Position numbers and translations under genes: made by a program. The notes beneath the pieces are model-generated. The model saw only the letters and a program-made list of their open reading frames with translations. It searched no databases and was not told where the DNA came from. Positions 1-7,118 of a stretch of 15,560 nt of DNA are shown in pieces. Within the stretch, counting starts at the first letter, position 1, and each line of letters begins with the position of its first letter. The stretch comes from AG41 sp036522815 (GTDB taxonomy: Bacteria; Gemmatimonadota; Gemmatimonadetes; Gemmatimonadales; GWC2-71-9), in assembly GCA_036522815.1 (NCBI GenBank), contig DATDFC010000150.1, positions 1 to 15,560 of the forward strand, in the 5' to 3' direction.

Positions 1-570
1 CTGCTGGCCAAGTTCCAGGACCTGGTCGACTGGGCCGTGAACTCGTCGCGGGCGAACTCGCTCTGGCCCATGCCCTTCGGGACGGCGTGCTGCGCCATCG
101 AGTTCATGGCCACCGCCGCCAGCCGCTACGACTTCGCCCGCTTCGGGATGGAGCGCCAGGCGTTCTCGCCGCGTCAGGCGGACGTGCTGATCTGCGCCGG
201 CCGTCTGCCCTTCAAGCTCGCGCCCGTGATCCGCCGCATTTACGACCAGATGCCGCAGCCCAAGTGGGTCATCTCGATGGGGGCCTGCGCCTCCACCGGA
301 GGCATCTTCGACAACTATGCGATGGTCCAGGGGATCGATACCATCGTGCCGGTAGACGTGTACGTTCCCGGTTGCCCGCCGCGCCCGGAGGGCCTGCTGT
401 ACGGCGTGCTGCTCTTGCACAAAAAGATCAAGGGTGAGTCGCTGTTCGACCGCGTGCCGCGCCGCGAGGAGCAGCCGCTCGACGATCGCGGCTTGCGCCT
501 TCCCCCCGAGCAGATCGACGAGATCTCGGAGCCGTTCGGGAACTCCGTCCACCAGTTCCGCTCGGCGTGA
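1..570 (+). CDS. nuoB: NADH-quinone oxidoreductase subunit B (NuoB), 5' end missing
   Basis: NuoB carries the terminal [4Fe-4S] cluster N2, which hands electrons to quinone at the junction of the peripheral and membrane arms of complex I. The frame is open from base 1 and gives 189 residues. The N2 ligands are visible: the adjacent pair in GTACCAIEF (window residues 30-31), the Cys of MGACASTGG (96) and the Cys of VPGCPPRPE (125). Spacings of 65 and 94 residues from the second Cys match the family. By comparison with E. coli NuoB, roughly 30-35 N-terminal residues lie upstream of the window. A GTG at 37 is in frame, but it sits inside conserved sequence and is not the start. The segment AGRLPFKLAP replaces the AGTVTxKMAP form of many proteobacteria; it resembles the AGRL form I recall from Thermus Nqo6. 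The TGA stop overlaps the nuoC start by 4 nt. Confidence 0.97.
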   Translation: MLAKFQDLVDWAVNSSRANSLWPMPFGTACCAIEFMATAASRYDFARFGMERQAFSPRQADVLICAGRLPFKLAPVIRRIYDQMPQPKWVISMGACASTGGIFDNYAMVQGIDTIVPVDVYVPGCPPRPEGLLYGVLLLHKKIKGESLFDRVPRREEQPLDDRGLRLPPEQIDEISEPFGNSVHQFRSA

Positions 571-1184
571 ATCCGTCCGTCGACGCGCTGCGCGCGACCT
601 TCGGCCCCGCGATCGGCCGCGCGCTCGAGTCGTGCGGCGACACCATCGTCTACGTGGGACGCGAGGCGCTGCGCGAGGTGATGGCCTGGCTGCGCGACAC
701 CCCGGGGCAGACCTACGACTACCTGGTGGACGTCACCGCGGTCGAGTACCGCGATCGGGAGCGAGCGCTGGAGGTGGTCTACAACCTGCGCTCCCTGGCG
801 CGCCGGACCGACCTGCGCGTCAAACTGGAGCTCGATCCCCAGGGCGACCTCACCGTCGACTCGGTCGTGTCGCTGTGGCGCGGCGCCGACTGGCTCGAGC
901 GTGAGGTGTACGACATGTTCGGCATCACGTTCCGCGGCCACCCCGACCTGCGCCGCATCCTCATGTGGGAGACCTACGCCGAGGGGTACCCGCTGCGCAA
1001 GGATTTCCCGCTGCGCGGACGGTTCAGTCGCGCCGAGCAGGTGCGCCAGGCGCTGGCCGCCCAGCCCGAGGCGCACTACTCGCTCGAAGAGCTGTCCATC
1101 GCCGAAGCGTACGAGGAGCTGCCCGCGGACATGAAGGAGCGGCTGCGCCGCGGCGAGCGCGGCAGGCTCCCCGACTCGGAATGA
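567..1184 (+). CDS. nuoC: NADH-quinone oxidoreductase subunit C (NuoC, 30-kDa subunit)
   Basis: NuoC is a cofactor-free subunit of the peripheral arm that packs against NuoD, B and I and helps form the quinone-reduction module. The product is 205 residues. The family signature is clear at about 109-134: WLEREVYDMFGI, then GHPDLRRILM, followed by the YPLRKDFPL segment at 141-149. The N-terminal half (about 1-100) is the variable alpha/beta part of the 30-kDa domain. The start is GTG at 567, which forms a GTGA overlap with the nuoB stop. It is a separate gene, not the NuoCD fusion of E. coli. After the signature there is a charged C-terminal tail of about 55 residues, rich in Glu and Arg, which is typically poorly conserved. 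Its TGA overlaps the nuoD ATG by 4 nt. Confidence 0.96.
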   Translation: MNPSVDALRATFGPAIGRALESCGDTIVYVGREALREVMAWLRDTPGQTYDYLVDVTAVEYRDRERALEVVYNLRSLARRTDLRVKLELDPQGDLTVDSVVSLWRGADWLEREVYDMFGITFRGHPDLRRILMWETYAEGYPLRKDFPLRGRFSRAEQVRQALAAQPEAHYSLEELSIAEAYEELPADMKERLRRGERGRLPDSE

Positions 1185-2449
1185 GCAAGCGCACAGTCGA
1201 GCTCGAGCTCGCCACCCCCGGTGTGGATGCCCGCGGTGAGCCGCTGCGGGTGCCGCTCGGCGTGGCGGAGCAGCCCGACCTCGCCGCCGAGCACATGCTC
1301 ATCAACATCGGGCCGCAGCACCCCGCCACGCACGGCGTGCTCCGACTGGTGGTCGAGCTGGACGGTGAGACGGTGGTCCGGGTGATCCCCCACCTCGGGT
1401 ACCTCCACTCCGGCTTCGAGAAGCTCGGGGAGTACCGGCACTACAACCAGATCATCCCGCTCACCGACCGCACGGATTATCTGTCGCCGATGGCGAACAA
1501 CGTCGGGTTCGCCCTCGCGGCCGAGCGGCTCATGGGTATCGCGATCACGCCGCGCTGCACGGTGCTGCGCGTGATCGCGTGCGAAATGAGCCGCATCATC
1601 TCACACATGGTGTGGCTCGGCACGACGTCGATCGATCTCGGTGCGTTCACGCCGTTCCTGTGGGCGTTCCAGGAGCGCGAGCGCATCTACAATCTCCAGG
1701 AGATGTGGACGGGCGCCCGGCTGACCACCAGCGTGACGCGGGTGGGCGGCATGATGGCGGACGTGCCCGACGACTTCGTCGCGGGATTGCGCCACTTTAC
1801 GCAAACCTTCCCCAAGACCCTGAACGAGATCGACCGCGTCCTGACGCGCAACGCCGTCTGGGTGGGCCGCACCCAGGGGGTGGGCGTGCTCACGGCCGCC
1901 GAGGCGACCAACCATTCGCTGTCCGGCCCGATGCTGCGCGCCAGCGGCGTCGCGTACGACGTGCGCAAGGACAAGCCGTATCTGGACTACGAGACGTACG
2001 ACTTCGACGTCGTGGTGGGCGAGCACGGTGACGTGTACGACCGCTACCTCGTGCGCCTCGAGGAATGCTCGCAGGCGAACCGCATCCTCCAGCAGGCACT
2101 CGATCGGCTGCCCGACGGCCCCGTCAACATCGCGGATCCGCGCGTGATCCTGCCACCCAAGTCGCGCGCGATGAACGACATGGAAGCGATGATCTACCAC
2201 TTCAAGCAAGTGATGGAAGGCGTGAAGGCGCCGGTGGGCGAAGCCTACGTCGGCATCGAAAACCCCAAGGGCGAGCTCGGCACGTACCTGGTGTCGGACG
2301 GCACCGCGAAACCGGTGCGCTGGCGCATTCGCCCCCCCTCGTTCATCAACCTCGCGGCGCTCCCGAAGATGGCGGCGGGGCACCTGTTGAGCGACCTGAT
2401 CGCCATCAACGCCTCGGTCGACATCGTCATGGGCGAGGTGGATCGATGA
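1181..2449 (+). CDS. nuoD: NADH-quinone oxidoreductase subunit D (NuoD, 49-kDa subunit)
   Basis: NuoD is the 49-kDa subunit, related to the large subunit of [NiFe] hydrogenases but without the Ni-Fe ligands. It forms the quinone pocket facing cluster N2. The product is 422 residues, a normal length. Visible signatures are NIGPQHPATHGVLRL (42-56, containing the quinone-site His of the GPQHPATHG loop), HLGYLHSGFEK (71-81), DRTDYLSPM (96-104), ENPKGELG near the C-terminus and the final DIVMGEVDR. The frame is open as far upstream as 965, but the ATG at 1181 overlaps the nuoC stop as ATGA and leaves about 38 residues before the conserved core, so I chose it. No strong Shine-Dalgarno is seen; initiation is probably coupled to nuoC termination. 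The TGA overlaps the nuoE ATG. Confidence 0.97.
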   Translation: MSKRTVELELATPGVDARGEPLRVPLGVAEQPDLAAEHMLINIGPQHPATHGVLRLVVELDGETVVRVIPHLGYLHSGFEKLGEYRHYNQIIPLTDRTDYLSPMANNVGFALAAERLMGIAITPRCTVLRVIACEMSRIISHMVWLGTTSIDLGAFTPFLWAFQERERIYNLQEMWTGARLTTSVTRVGGMMADVPDDFVAGLRHFTQTFPKTLNEIDRVLTRNAVWVGRTQGVGVLTAAEATNHSLSGPMLRASGVAYDVRKDKPYLDYETYDFDVVVGEHGDVYDRYLVRLEECSQANRILQQALDRLPDGPVNIADPRVILPPKSRAMNDMEAMIYHFKQVMEGVKAPVGEAYVGIENPKGELGTYLVSDGTAKPVRWRIRPPSFINLAALPKMAAGHLLSDLIAINASVDIVMGEVDR

Positions 2450-2967
2450 GTGCCGGCGCGCATACGTCGCCGCCGGCGGGCACAGAGGAATACCAGCCCG
2501 TCTTCACCGAGCAAATGCTGGAGCAGCTCCAGGAGATCCTGGCGCGCTACCCCACCAAGCAGGCGGCGCTGTTACCGGCGCTGTGGCTGGTGCAGCGGGC
2601 GCGCGGTTGGATCTCCGACCGCAACATGGCGGAAGTCGCCGAGGTGCTGGGACTCACGCCCGCGTACGTGAAGGGCGTGGTCACGTTCTACACGATGTAC
2701 CACCAGCACCCCGTGGGGAAGCATTTCGTGCAGGTGTGCACCACGTCGCCCTGCAACATCTGCGGCGCCGAGGCGGTGGTCCAGGCGCTGCTCGCGGCCA
2801 CCGGGGCCAAGGAGCTGGGCGCGACGAGCCCGGACGGCAAGTGGACGGTGATCGAGGTGGAGTGCCTCGGCGCCTGCGGCTTCGCGACGCCCATCCTGGT
2901 CGACGACGACTTCATCGAATCCGTGACGCCCGACCGCGTTCCGGAGATCGTGAGAAAGTACAAGTGA
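2446..2967 (+). CDS. nuoE: NADH-quinone oxidoreductase subunit E (NuoE, 24-kDa, 2Fe-2S)
   Basis: NuoE is a thioredoxin-fold subunit that binds the [2Fe-2S] cluster N1a (bacterial/mitochondrial 24-kDa nomenclature) close to the FMN of NuoF. The product is 173 residues, normal for the family. The N-terminal helical bundle covers about 17-90, including the motif GVVTFYTMYHQHPVGKH (77-93). The four cluster ligands are Cys98 and Cys103 (VCTTSPC) and Cys140 and Cys144 (ECLGACG). The usual Ala-Pro just after the last ligand is Ala-Thr-Pro here, a mild variation. The ATG at 2446 forms an ATGA overlap with nuoD and has a good GAGGTG Shine-Dalgarno at 2435-2440; the open frame extending further upstream is a shadow of nuoD. 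The stop lies 8 bp before a heptamer-repeat hairpin, and no next gene overlaps, unlike most of its neighbours. Confidence 0.97.
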   Translation: MSAGAHTSPPAGTEEYQPVFTEQMLEQLQEILARYPTKQAALLPALWLVQRARGWISDRNMAEVAEVLGLTPAYVKGVVTFYTMYHQHPVGKHFVQVCTTSPCNICGAEAVVQALLAATGAKELGATSPDGKWTVIEVECLGACGFATPILVDDDFIESVTPDRVPEIVRKYK

Positions 2968-2975
2968 AAGACAAA

Positions 2976-3090
2976 TGTGGAATGTGGAATGTGGAATGCG
3001 GAATTGACTGGGATGGATCGATCCGTGGGGGCCAGCACTCGGCTCGACGCGGGCTCGATCCATTCCGCATTCCGCACTCCGCATTCCGCA
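2976..3090. repeat. Imperfect heptamer-repeat inverted-repeat (long hairpin) element between nuoE and nuoF
   Basis: The left arm (2976-3003) is four tandem copies of TGYGGAA: three TGTGGAA and one TGCGGAA. The right arm (3063-3090) is four copies of the complement: TTCCGCA three times and CTCCGCA once. In register they give a stem of about 29 bp with three G-U wobbles (as RNA) and one A-C mismatch. Inside it, TGGATCGA (3014-3021) is an exact reverse complement of 3055-3062, and CCGTG (3023-3027) can pair with CGCGG (3048-3052). Nearly the whole 115 bp therefore folds as one long hairpin. There is no downstream T-run, so it does not look like an intrinsic terminator. The layout resembles a small non-autonomous repeat (REP- or MITE-like) or a short-tandem-repeat element. 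No coding potential is credible; short frames here are artefacts of the repeats. Confidence 0.85.
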
Positions 3091-3100
3091 CTCGGTGGGG

Positions 3101-3113
3101 AAGGGAGGGGGGG
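3101..3113 (+). promoter_or_regulatory. G-rich Shine-Dalgarno for nuoF
   Basis: AAGGGAGGGGGGG immediately precedes the nuoF ATG at 3116, after TA. It contains GGGAGG-type anti-16S complementarity and a run of seven G at 3107-3113. Because nuoF is the only nuo gene here not coupled to an upstream stop codon, it needs an independent ribosome site, and this one supports the ATG at 3116 over the in-frame ATG at 3095. Confidence 0.7.
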
Positions 3114-3115
3114 TA

Positions 3116-4396
3116 ATGGGCTATCCCCACAAGCCGCATCCGCGCGAGACCGTCCTCCTCTCCCGCTACTTCGGCGAGGCCGATGCCCGCACCTATAAGG
3201 GGTGGGTCAAGCGGGGCGGGTACGCCGCGCTCGAGCAGGCGCGGGCGATGGAGCCCGCGCGCGTCATCGACATCGTGAAAGAGTCGGGGCTGCGGGGCCG
3301 CGGGGGCGCCGGCTTCCCCACCGGGCTCAAGTGGTCGTTCATGCCCAAAGAGAAGAAAAAGCCCCACTATCTGTGCGTGAACGCGGACGAATCCGAGCCG
3401 GGGACGTTCAAGGACCGCGAGATCATGCGCTGGACGCCGCACGCCCTGCTCGAGGGCACGGCCATCGCGGCGCACGCGATCCAGGCCGAGGTGGCCTACA
3501 TCTACATCCGCGGTGAGTTCACCGAGCCGCTGGCGATCATGGAGAAGGCCCTCACCGAGGCCCGGTCCGCCGGTGTGTTCGGCAACGTCAAGATCTACCT
3601 GCACCGGGGCGCGGGCGCCTACATCTGCGGCGAGGAGACGGCGCTCATGAACTCGATCGAGGGCAAGCGCGGGAACCCGCGCATCAAGCCGCCGTTCCCC
3701 GCGGCGTCCGGCGTGTTCGGCATGCCCACCACGATCAACAACGTCGAGACCCTGGCCGCCGTGCCGCCCATCCTCACCAAGGGCGCCGCCTGGTACAAGG
3801 GCCTGTCGCTCTCGTCGCCCAAGAGCACCGGCACCAAGCTCTTCTCGGTGTGCGGCCAGGTGCAGCAGCCGGGAAACTACGAGGTGACCCTGGGCTTTCC
3901 GCTCAAGGACCTGCTGTATGAGCTGTGCGGCGGCATGCGCGCCGGCCGCACGCTCAAGGCCTGCATTCCCGGCGGCTCGTCGGTGCCCATCCTCAATCGG
4001 GAGGAGACGGAGGCCTGCCTGCTCGACTACGAAGGCGTGGTGGAGCGTGGCTCGATGCTCGGCTCGGGCGGCGTCATCGTGTTCGACGACTCGGCAGACA
4101 TGGTCTACCAGATCATGCGGTTGGCCCGCTTCTACGCCCACGAGTCGTGCGCCCAATGCACGCAGTGCCGCGAGGGCACGGCGTGGACCACCAAGATCCT
4201 CGAGCGCATTCTGGCGGGGCAGGGCAAACCGGCCGACCTGGACCTGCTGCTCGACCTCGCGGAGAACATGACGGGCAAGACGATCTGTGTGCTGTCGGAT
4301 TCGTGCGCCGCGCCGGTCGTCTCGGGGATCAAGAAGTTCCGGAGCGAGTTCGAGGACTACATCGCGGGTCGCCGCAAGCCGGTGATGGTGGCGTGA
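3116..4396 (+). CDS. nuoF: NADH-quinone oxidoreductase subunit F (NuoF, 51-kDa, NADH/FMN)
   Basis: NuoF oxidises NADH. It binds NADH and FMN and carries [4Fe-4S] cluster N3, the entry point of electrons. The product is 426 residues, normal for the family. The FMN/NADH-binding glycine-rich loop is GLRGRGGAGFPTGLKW (58-73). It is followed by CVNADESEPGTFKDRE (87-102) and GAYICGEETALMNSIEG (167-183). The N3 ligands are Cys345, Cys348 and Cys351 (SCAQCTQCREGT) and Cys391 (KTICVLSD). An extra Cys at 397 follows the fourth ligand. The SLBB-like domain sits at about 240-330. I chose the ATG at 3116 because it has a strong G-rich ribosome site and starts just before the conserved N-terminus; the frame upstream to 3095 runs over the hairpin-repeat region. 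The stop overlaps the nuoG GTG as GTGA. Confidence 0.97.
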   Translation: MGYPHKPHPRETVLLSRYFGEADARTYKGWVKRGGYAALEQARAMEPARVIDIVKESGLRGRGGAGFPTGLKWSFMPKEKKKPHYLCVNADESEPGTFKDREIMRWTPHALLEGTAIAAHAIQAEVAYIYIRGEFTEPLAIMEKALTEARSAGVFGNVKIYLHRGAGAYICGEETALMNSIEGKRGNPRIKPPFPAASGVFGMPTTINNVETLAAVPPILTKGAAWYKGLSLSSPKSTGTKLFSVCGQVQQPGNYEVTLGFPLKDLLYELCGGMRAGRTLKACIPGGSSVPILNREETEACLLDYEGVVERGSMLGSGGVIVFDDSADMVYQIMRLARFYAHESCAQCTQCREGTAWTTKILERILAGQGKPADLDLLLDLAENMTGKTICVLSDSCAAPVVSGIKKFRSEFEDYIAGRRKPVMVA

Positions 4397-5952
4397 GCGA
4401 CGAGCTGATCAACCTCACCATCGACGGCGTCCCCGTCAGCGTCGCGAAGGGGACGCTCGTCATCGAGGCCGCGAAGCAGGCGGGCGTCCTCGTCCCGCAC
4501 TACTGCTACCACCCGGGCCTCCCGGTCGCGGGCGTGTGCCGCATGTGTCTCGTCGAGATCGAGAAGCAGCCCAAGCTCGCGATCGCGTGCGCCACGCAAG
4601 CCGCCGAGGGCATGGTGGTGAAGACGCAGTCCGCCGCGGCCAAGAGCGCCCGCACCGGCGTCCTCGAGTTCCTGCTCATCAACCATCCGCTCGATTGTCC
4701 GATTTGCGATCAGGCCGGCGAGTGCGAGCTGCAGGACTTTACGTTCCAGGAGGGCCGCGCGGGCACGCGCTACAGCCCCGACTATGCCAAGCGCTTCAAC
4801 CCGGTCGAAGACTTCGGCCCCGACGTGCTGTACGTGCCGAACCGCTGCATCCTGTGCACGCGCTGCGTGCGCTTCATGGAGGACGTCGCCCAGGAGCCCG
4901 TGTTGAACGTATCGGAGCGCGGCGACCGGGCCTACATCGGCGTGCACCCGGAGACCCGGCTCGACCACCCGTGGGCGGGCAATGTCGTCGATCTCTGCCC
5001 CGTGGGCTCGCTCCTGTCGAAGGACTTTCTCCACAAGGCGCGCGCCTGGGAGCTCGACAAGACCGCGTCCGTGTGCACCGGCTGCTCGCAGGGATGCAAC
5101 GTCACGCTCGACACGCGCGACGACGTCGTCGTGCGCGTGCGGCCGCGGCCGAACCTCGAGGTGAACCGCTACTTCATTTGCGACCACGGCCGCATGAACT
5201 ACCGCTGGATGAACCGCGGCGACCGGATCGAGGCTCCGCTCGTGAAGCGCGGCGGCGAGCTCCACGCCACCGACTGGGAGGACGCGTTCGAGCGCGTGAC
5301 GACCGTGCTGCGGGGGGCGGGGCCGCGGGTCGTGGCGCTGGTGTCTCCCCGGGCGTCCCTGGAGACGCTGTTTTTCGCGCGCGAGCTGTTCCGGGGGGAC
5401 GGCAGCGAGTGGACCGGCGCGTTTCAGGTGGTGATGGGTGAGGAAGCGCCGCTCGCGGGCGTGCCCGACCTGGCATTGCGCGCCGAGCGGGCTCCCAACG
5501 GCCGCGGGGCGGAGCTGCTCGGCTACGGTCGCGAGTACGCCGCCGCGCTCGCGGCGGCGGAATCGGCCGCCGTCGTGCTGGTGCTCGACGAGCCGGATAT
5601 CCCGGTGCGCACCGCGGGGACGCTCATCTACGTGGGAACGGTGCTCCCCGAGCGGGCACGGGACGCCGAGGTCGTGCTCCCGATCGCCAACGTCGCGGAG
5701 GAGGAAGGCAGCTTCGTGAACCGCGACGGCCGGGTGCAGCGCTACGCCCAGGCCAAGCCGGCGCCCGGCATGGCGCGGCCCGGCTGGTGGGTGTTCTCCG
5801 AGCTGGGCGCGGCGCTGGGCCGGGGCGAGCCGGTCGCCAGTGCCGCCGAGGCATTCGAGCGCGCCGCGCAGGCGATCGAGCCGCTGCGTGGCCTGTCCTA
5901 CCAGCAGCTGGGCTTCGCCGGGAAACGCGCGGCGGTGCCGGTGCCGGCATGA
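4393..5952 (+). CDS. nuoG: NADH-quinone oxidoreductase subunit G (NuoG), short form
   Basis: NuoG carries most Fe-S clusters of the NADH module. The 2Fe-2S ferredoxin domain has Cys38, Cys49, Cys52 and Cys66. Cluster N5 has His98, Cys102, Cys105 and Cys111. Cluster N4 has Cys152, Cys155, Cys158 and Cys202. A further C-x2-C-x3-C-x27-C motif (Cys228, 231, 235, 263) is the N7 site, which many complexes lack. The product is only 519 residues, against about 780 in Thermus and about 900 in E. coli, so most of the molybdopterin-oxidoreductase-like domain is missing. What remains at the end (about 415-480, with VVLPIANVAEEEGSF and a GRVQ segment) resembles the C-terminal part of that domain, as if the middle had been lost. 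Coding is uninterrupted and tightly coupled on both sides, so this looks natural and not like a frameshift. The GTG start at 4393 overlaps the nuoF stop; the longer open frame upstream is a shadow of nuoF. Confidence 0.94.
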   Translation: MSDELINLTIDGVPVSVAKGTLVIEAAKQAGVLVPHYCYHPGLPVAGVCRMCLVEIEKQPKLAIACATQAAEGMVVKTQSAAAKSARTGVLEFLLINHPLDCPICDQAGECELQDFTFQEGRAGTRYSPDYAKRFNPVEDFGPDVLYVPNRCILCTRCVRFMEDVAQEPVLNVSERGDRAYIGVHPETRLDHPWAGNVVDLCPVGSLLSKDFLHKARAWELDKTASVCTGCSQGCNVTLDTRDDVVVRVRPRPNLEVNRYFICDHGRMNYRWMNRGDRIEAPLVKRGGELHATDWEDAFERVTTVLRGAGPRVVALVSPRASLETLFFARELFRGDGSEWTGAFQVVMGEEAPLAGVPDLALRAERAPNGRGAELLGYGREYAAALAAAESAAVVLVLDEPDIPVRTAGTLIYVGTVLPERARDAEVVLPIANVAEEEGSFVNRDGRVQRYAQAKPAPGMARPGWWVFSELGAALGRGEPVASAAEAFERAAQAIEPLRGLSYQQLGFAGKRAAVPVPA

Positions 5953-7118
5953 GCGTCTTCCTGGTGGCGTCCGTCATCAAGATCGTCGTGGTGTTCACGG
6001 TGATCATGGTAGGCGTGGCGCTGCTCACGCTCGCCGAGCGGCGCATCTGCGCGTGGATGCAGGACCGCCTCGGTCCGAACCGGGTGGGCCCCCAAGGGTT
6101 GCTCCAGCCGGCCGCCGACGGCCTCAAGAACCTGGTGAAGGAGGAAACGCTGCCGGCCCAGGCGGACAAGGTGCTCTTCCTGCTCGCCCCGACGATGTCG
6201 TTCATCCCGGCGCTGCTCACGTTCGCCGTCATACCGTTCGCCGCGCCACTTCCCACTCCCTGGGGCGACGTGGACATGGTGGTGGCCAACCTGCCCGTCG
6301 GCTTCCTGTACATCCTGGCCTTCGGGTCGCTCGGTGTGTACGGCATCGTGCTGGCCGGCTGGTCGTCGAACAACAAGTACTCGCTGCTCGGTGGCCTGCG
6401 CGCCAGCGCCCAGATGATCTCCTACGAGATCGCGATGGGGATGAGCACCGTCGCCGTGCTGCTCATCGCCGGCAATGTGACCCTCACGGACGTGATCGCG
6501 AGGCAGTCCCAGTCGCTGTTCACGTGGAACGTGTTCCCGTTGTCGCTCGCGTTTTTCATCTTCATCGTGGCGGCGTTCGCCGAGACCAACCGCCTCCCGT
6601 TCGACCTGCCGGAGGCGGAGGGCGAGTTGATCGCGGGCTATCACACCGAGTACAGCGCCATGAAGTTCTCGATGTTCTACATCGCCGAGTATTCGAACAT
6701 GGTCACCGCGTCGGCCCTGATGACCACGCTGTTCTTCGGCGGCTGGGACATCCCGTTCACGACCTGGGATAACGCGCCTCCCTGGACGACGCTCAAGACG
6801 CTCGCCACACTCGCGATGTTTTCCGCGAAGGTGATCTTCTTCCTGTTCGTCTACATCTGGGTGCGCTGGACGCTGCCGCGCTTTCGCTACGACCAGCTCA
6901 TGGCGCTCGGGTGGAAGGTGATGCTGCCCCTGGCACTCGGCTACGTGACGGTGATCGCGACCGCGATCTGGTTCCTGCACGACGGGCTCGGCTGGACGTA
7001 CGACACGCGGTTCGCGCTGGCGCTGTTCGCCCTGAACCTGGCGCTCGCGGTGCCGCTGTTCTTCGTGCTCGACCGCGGCCGTATCGTCGCGGGCTCCATG
7101 GCGGAGGGGGAGGCCTGA
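5949..7118 (+). CDS. nuoH: NADH-quinone oxidoreductase subunit H (NuoH)
   Basis: NuoH is the membrane subunit (eight transmembrane helices in known structures) that forms most of the quinone channel and links the peripheral arm to the proton-pumping arm. The product is 389 residues. Family motifs are LAERRICAWMQDRLGPNRVG (28-47), SNNKYSLLGGLRASAQMISYE (140-160, the loop facing the quinone cavity), AETNRLPFDLPEAEGEL (211-227, with the conserved acidic residues of the E-channel entrance) and RWTLPRFRYDQLMALGWK (306-323). Several hydrophobic helices are obvious, for example 5-27, 76-98, 117-138 and 198-210. The C-terminus has an additional hydrophobic segment at about 355-375 before the charged tail. 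The ATG at 5949 overlaps the nuoG stop as ATGA, and the stop shares one base with the nuoI ATG. Confidence 0.97.
   Translation: MSVFLVASVIKIVVVFTVIMVGVALLTLAERRICAWMQDRLGPNRVGPQGLLQPAADGLKNLVKEETLPAQADKVLFLLAPTMSFIPALLTFAVIPFAAPLPTPWGDVDMVVANLPVGFLYILAFGSLGVYGIVLAGWSSNNKYSLLGGLRASAQMISYEIAMGMSTVAVLLIAGNVTLTDVIARQSQSLFTWNVFPLSLAFFIFIVAAFAETNRLPFDLPEAEGELIAGYHTEYSAMKFSMFYIAEYSNMVTASALMTTLFFGGWDIPFTTWDNAPPWTTLKTLATLAMFSAKVIFFLFVYIWVRWTLPRFRYDQLMALGWKVMLPLALGYVTVIATAIWFLHDGLGWTYDTRFALALFALNLALAVPLFFVLDRGRIVAGSMAEGEA

Noticed and set aside
2976..3090. The nuoE-nuoF hairpin as an intrinsic transcription terminator
   Set aside because: The stem is far longer than usual, has a large centre and is followed by a G-rich ribosome site instead of a T-run; terminating here would cut off the rest of complex I.
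2977..3198. Small plus-strand frame starting in the heptamer repeat and running into nuoF
   Set aside because: Its N-terminus is a translation of the repeat arms and it overlaps nuoF in another frame; no ribosome site.
2912..4156. A 414-codon minus-strand frame opposite nuoF and the hairpin
   Set aside because: Same compositional artefact; it runs antisense through conserved nuoF and its end is simply translated heptamer repeats.
4393..5952. Short NuoG as a frameshifted pseudogene
   Set aside because: The frame is uninterrupted, ends in an ATGA overlap with nuoH, and keeps a conserved-looking C-terminal block, so a natural short form is more likely.
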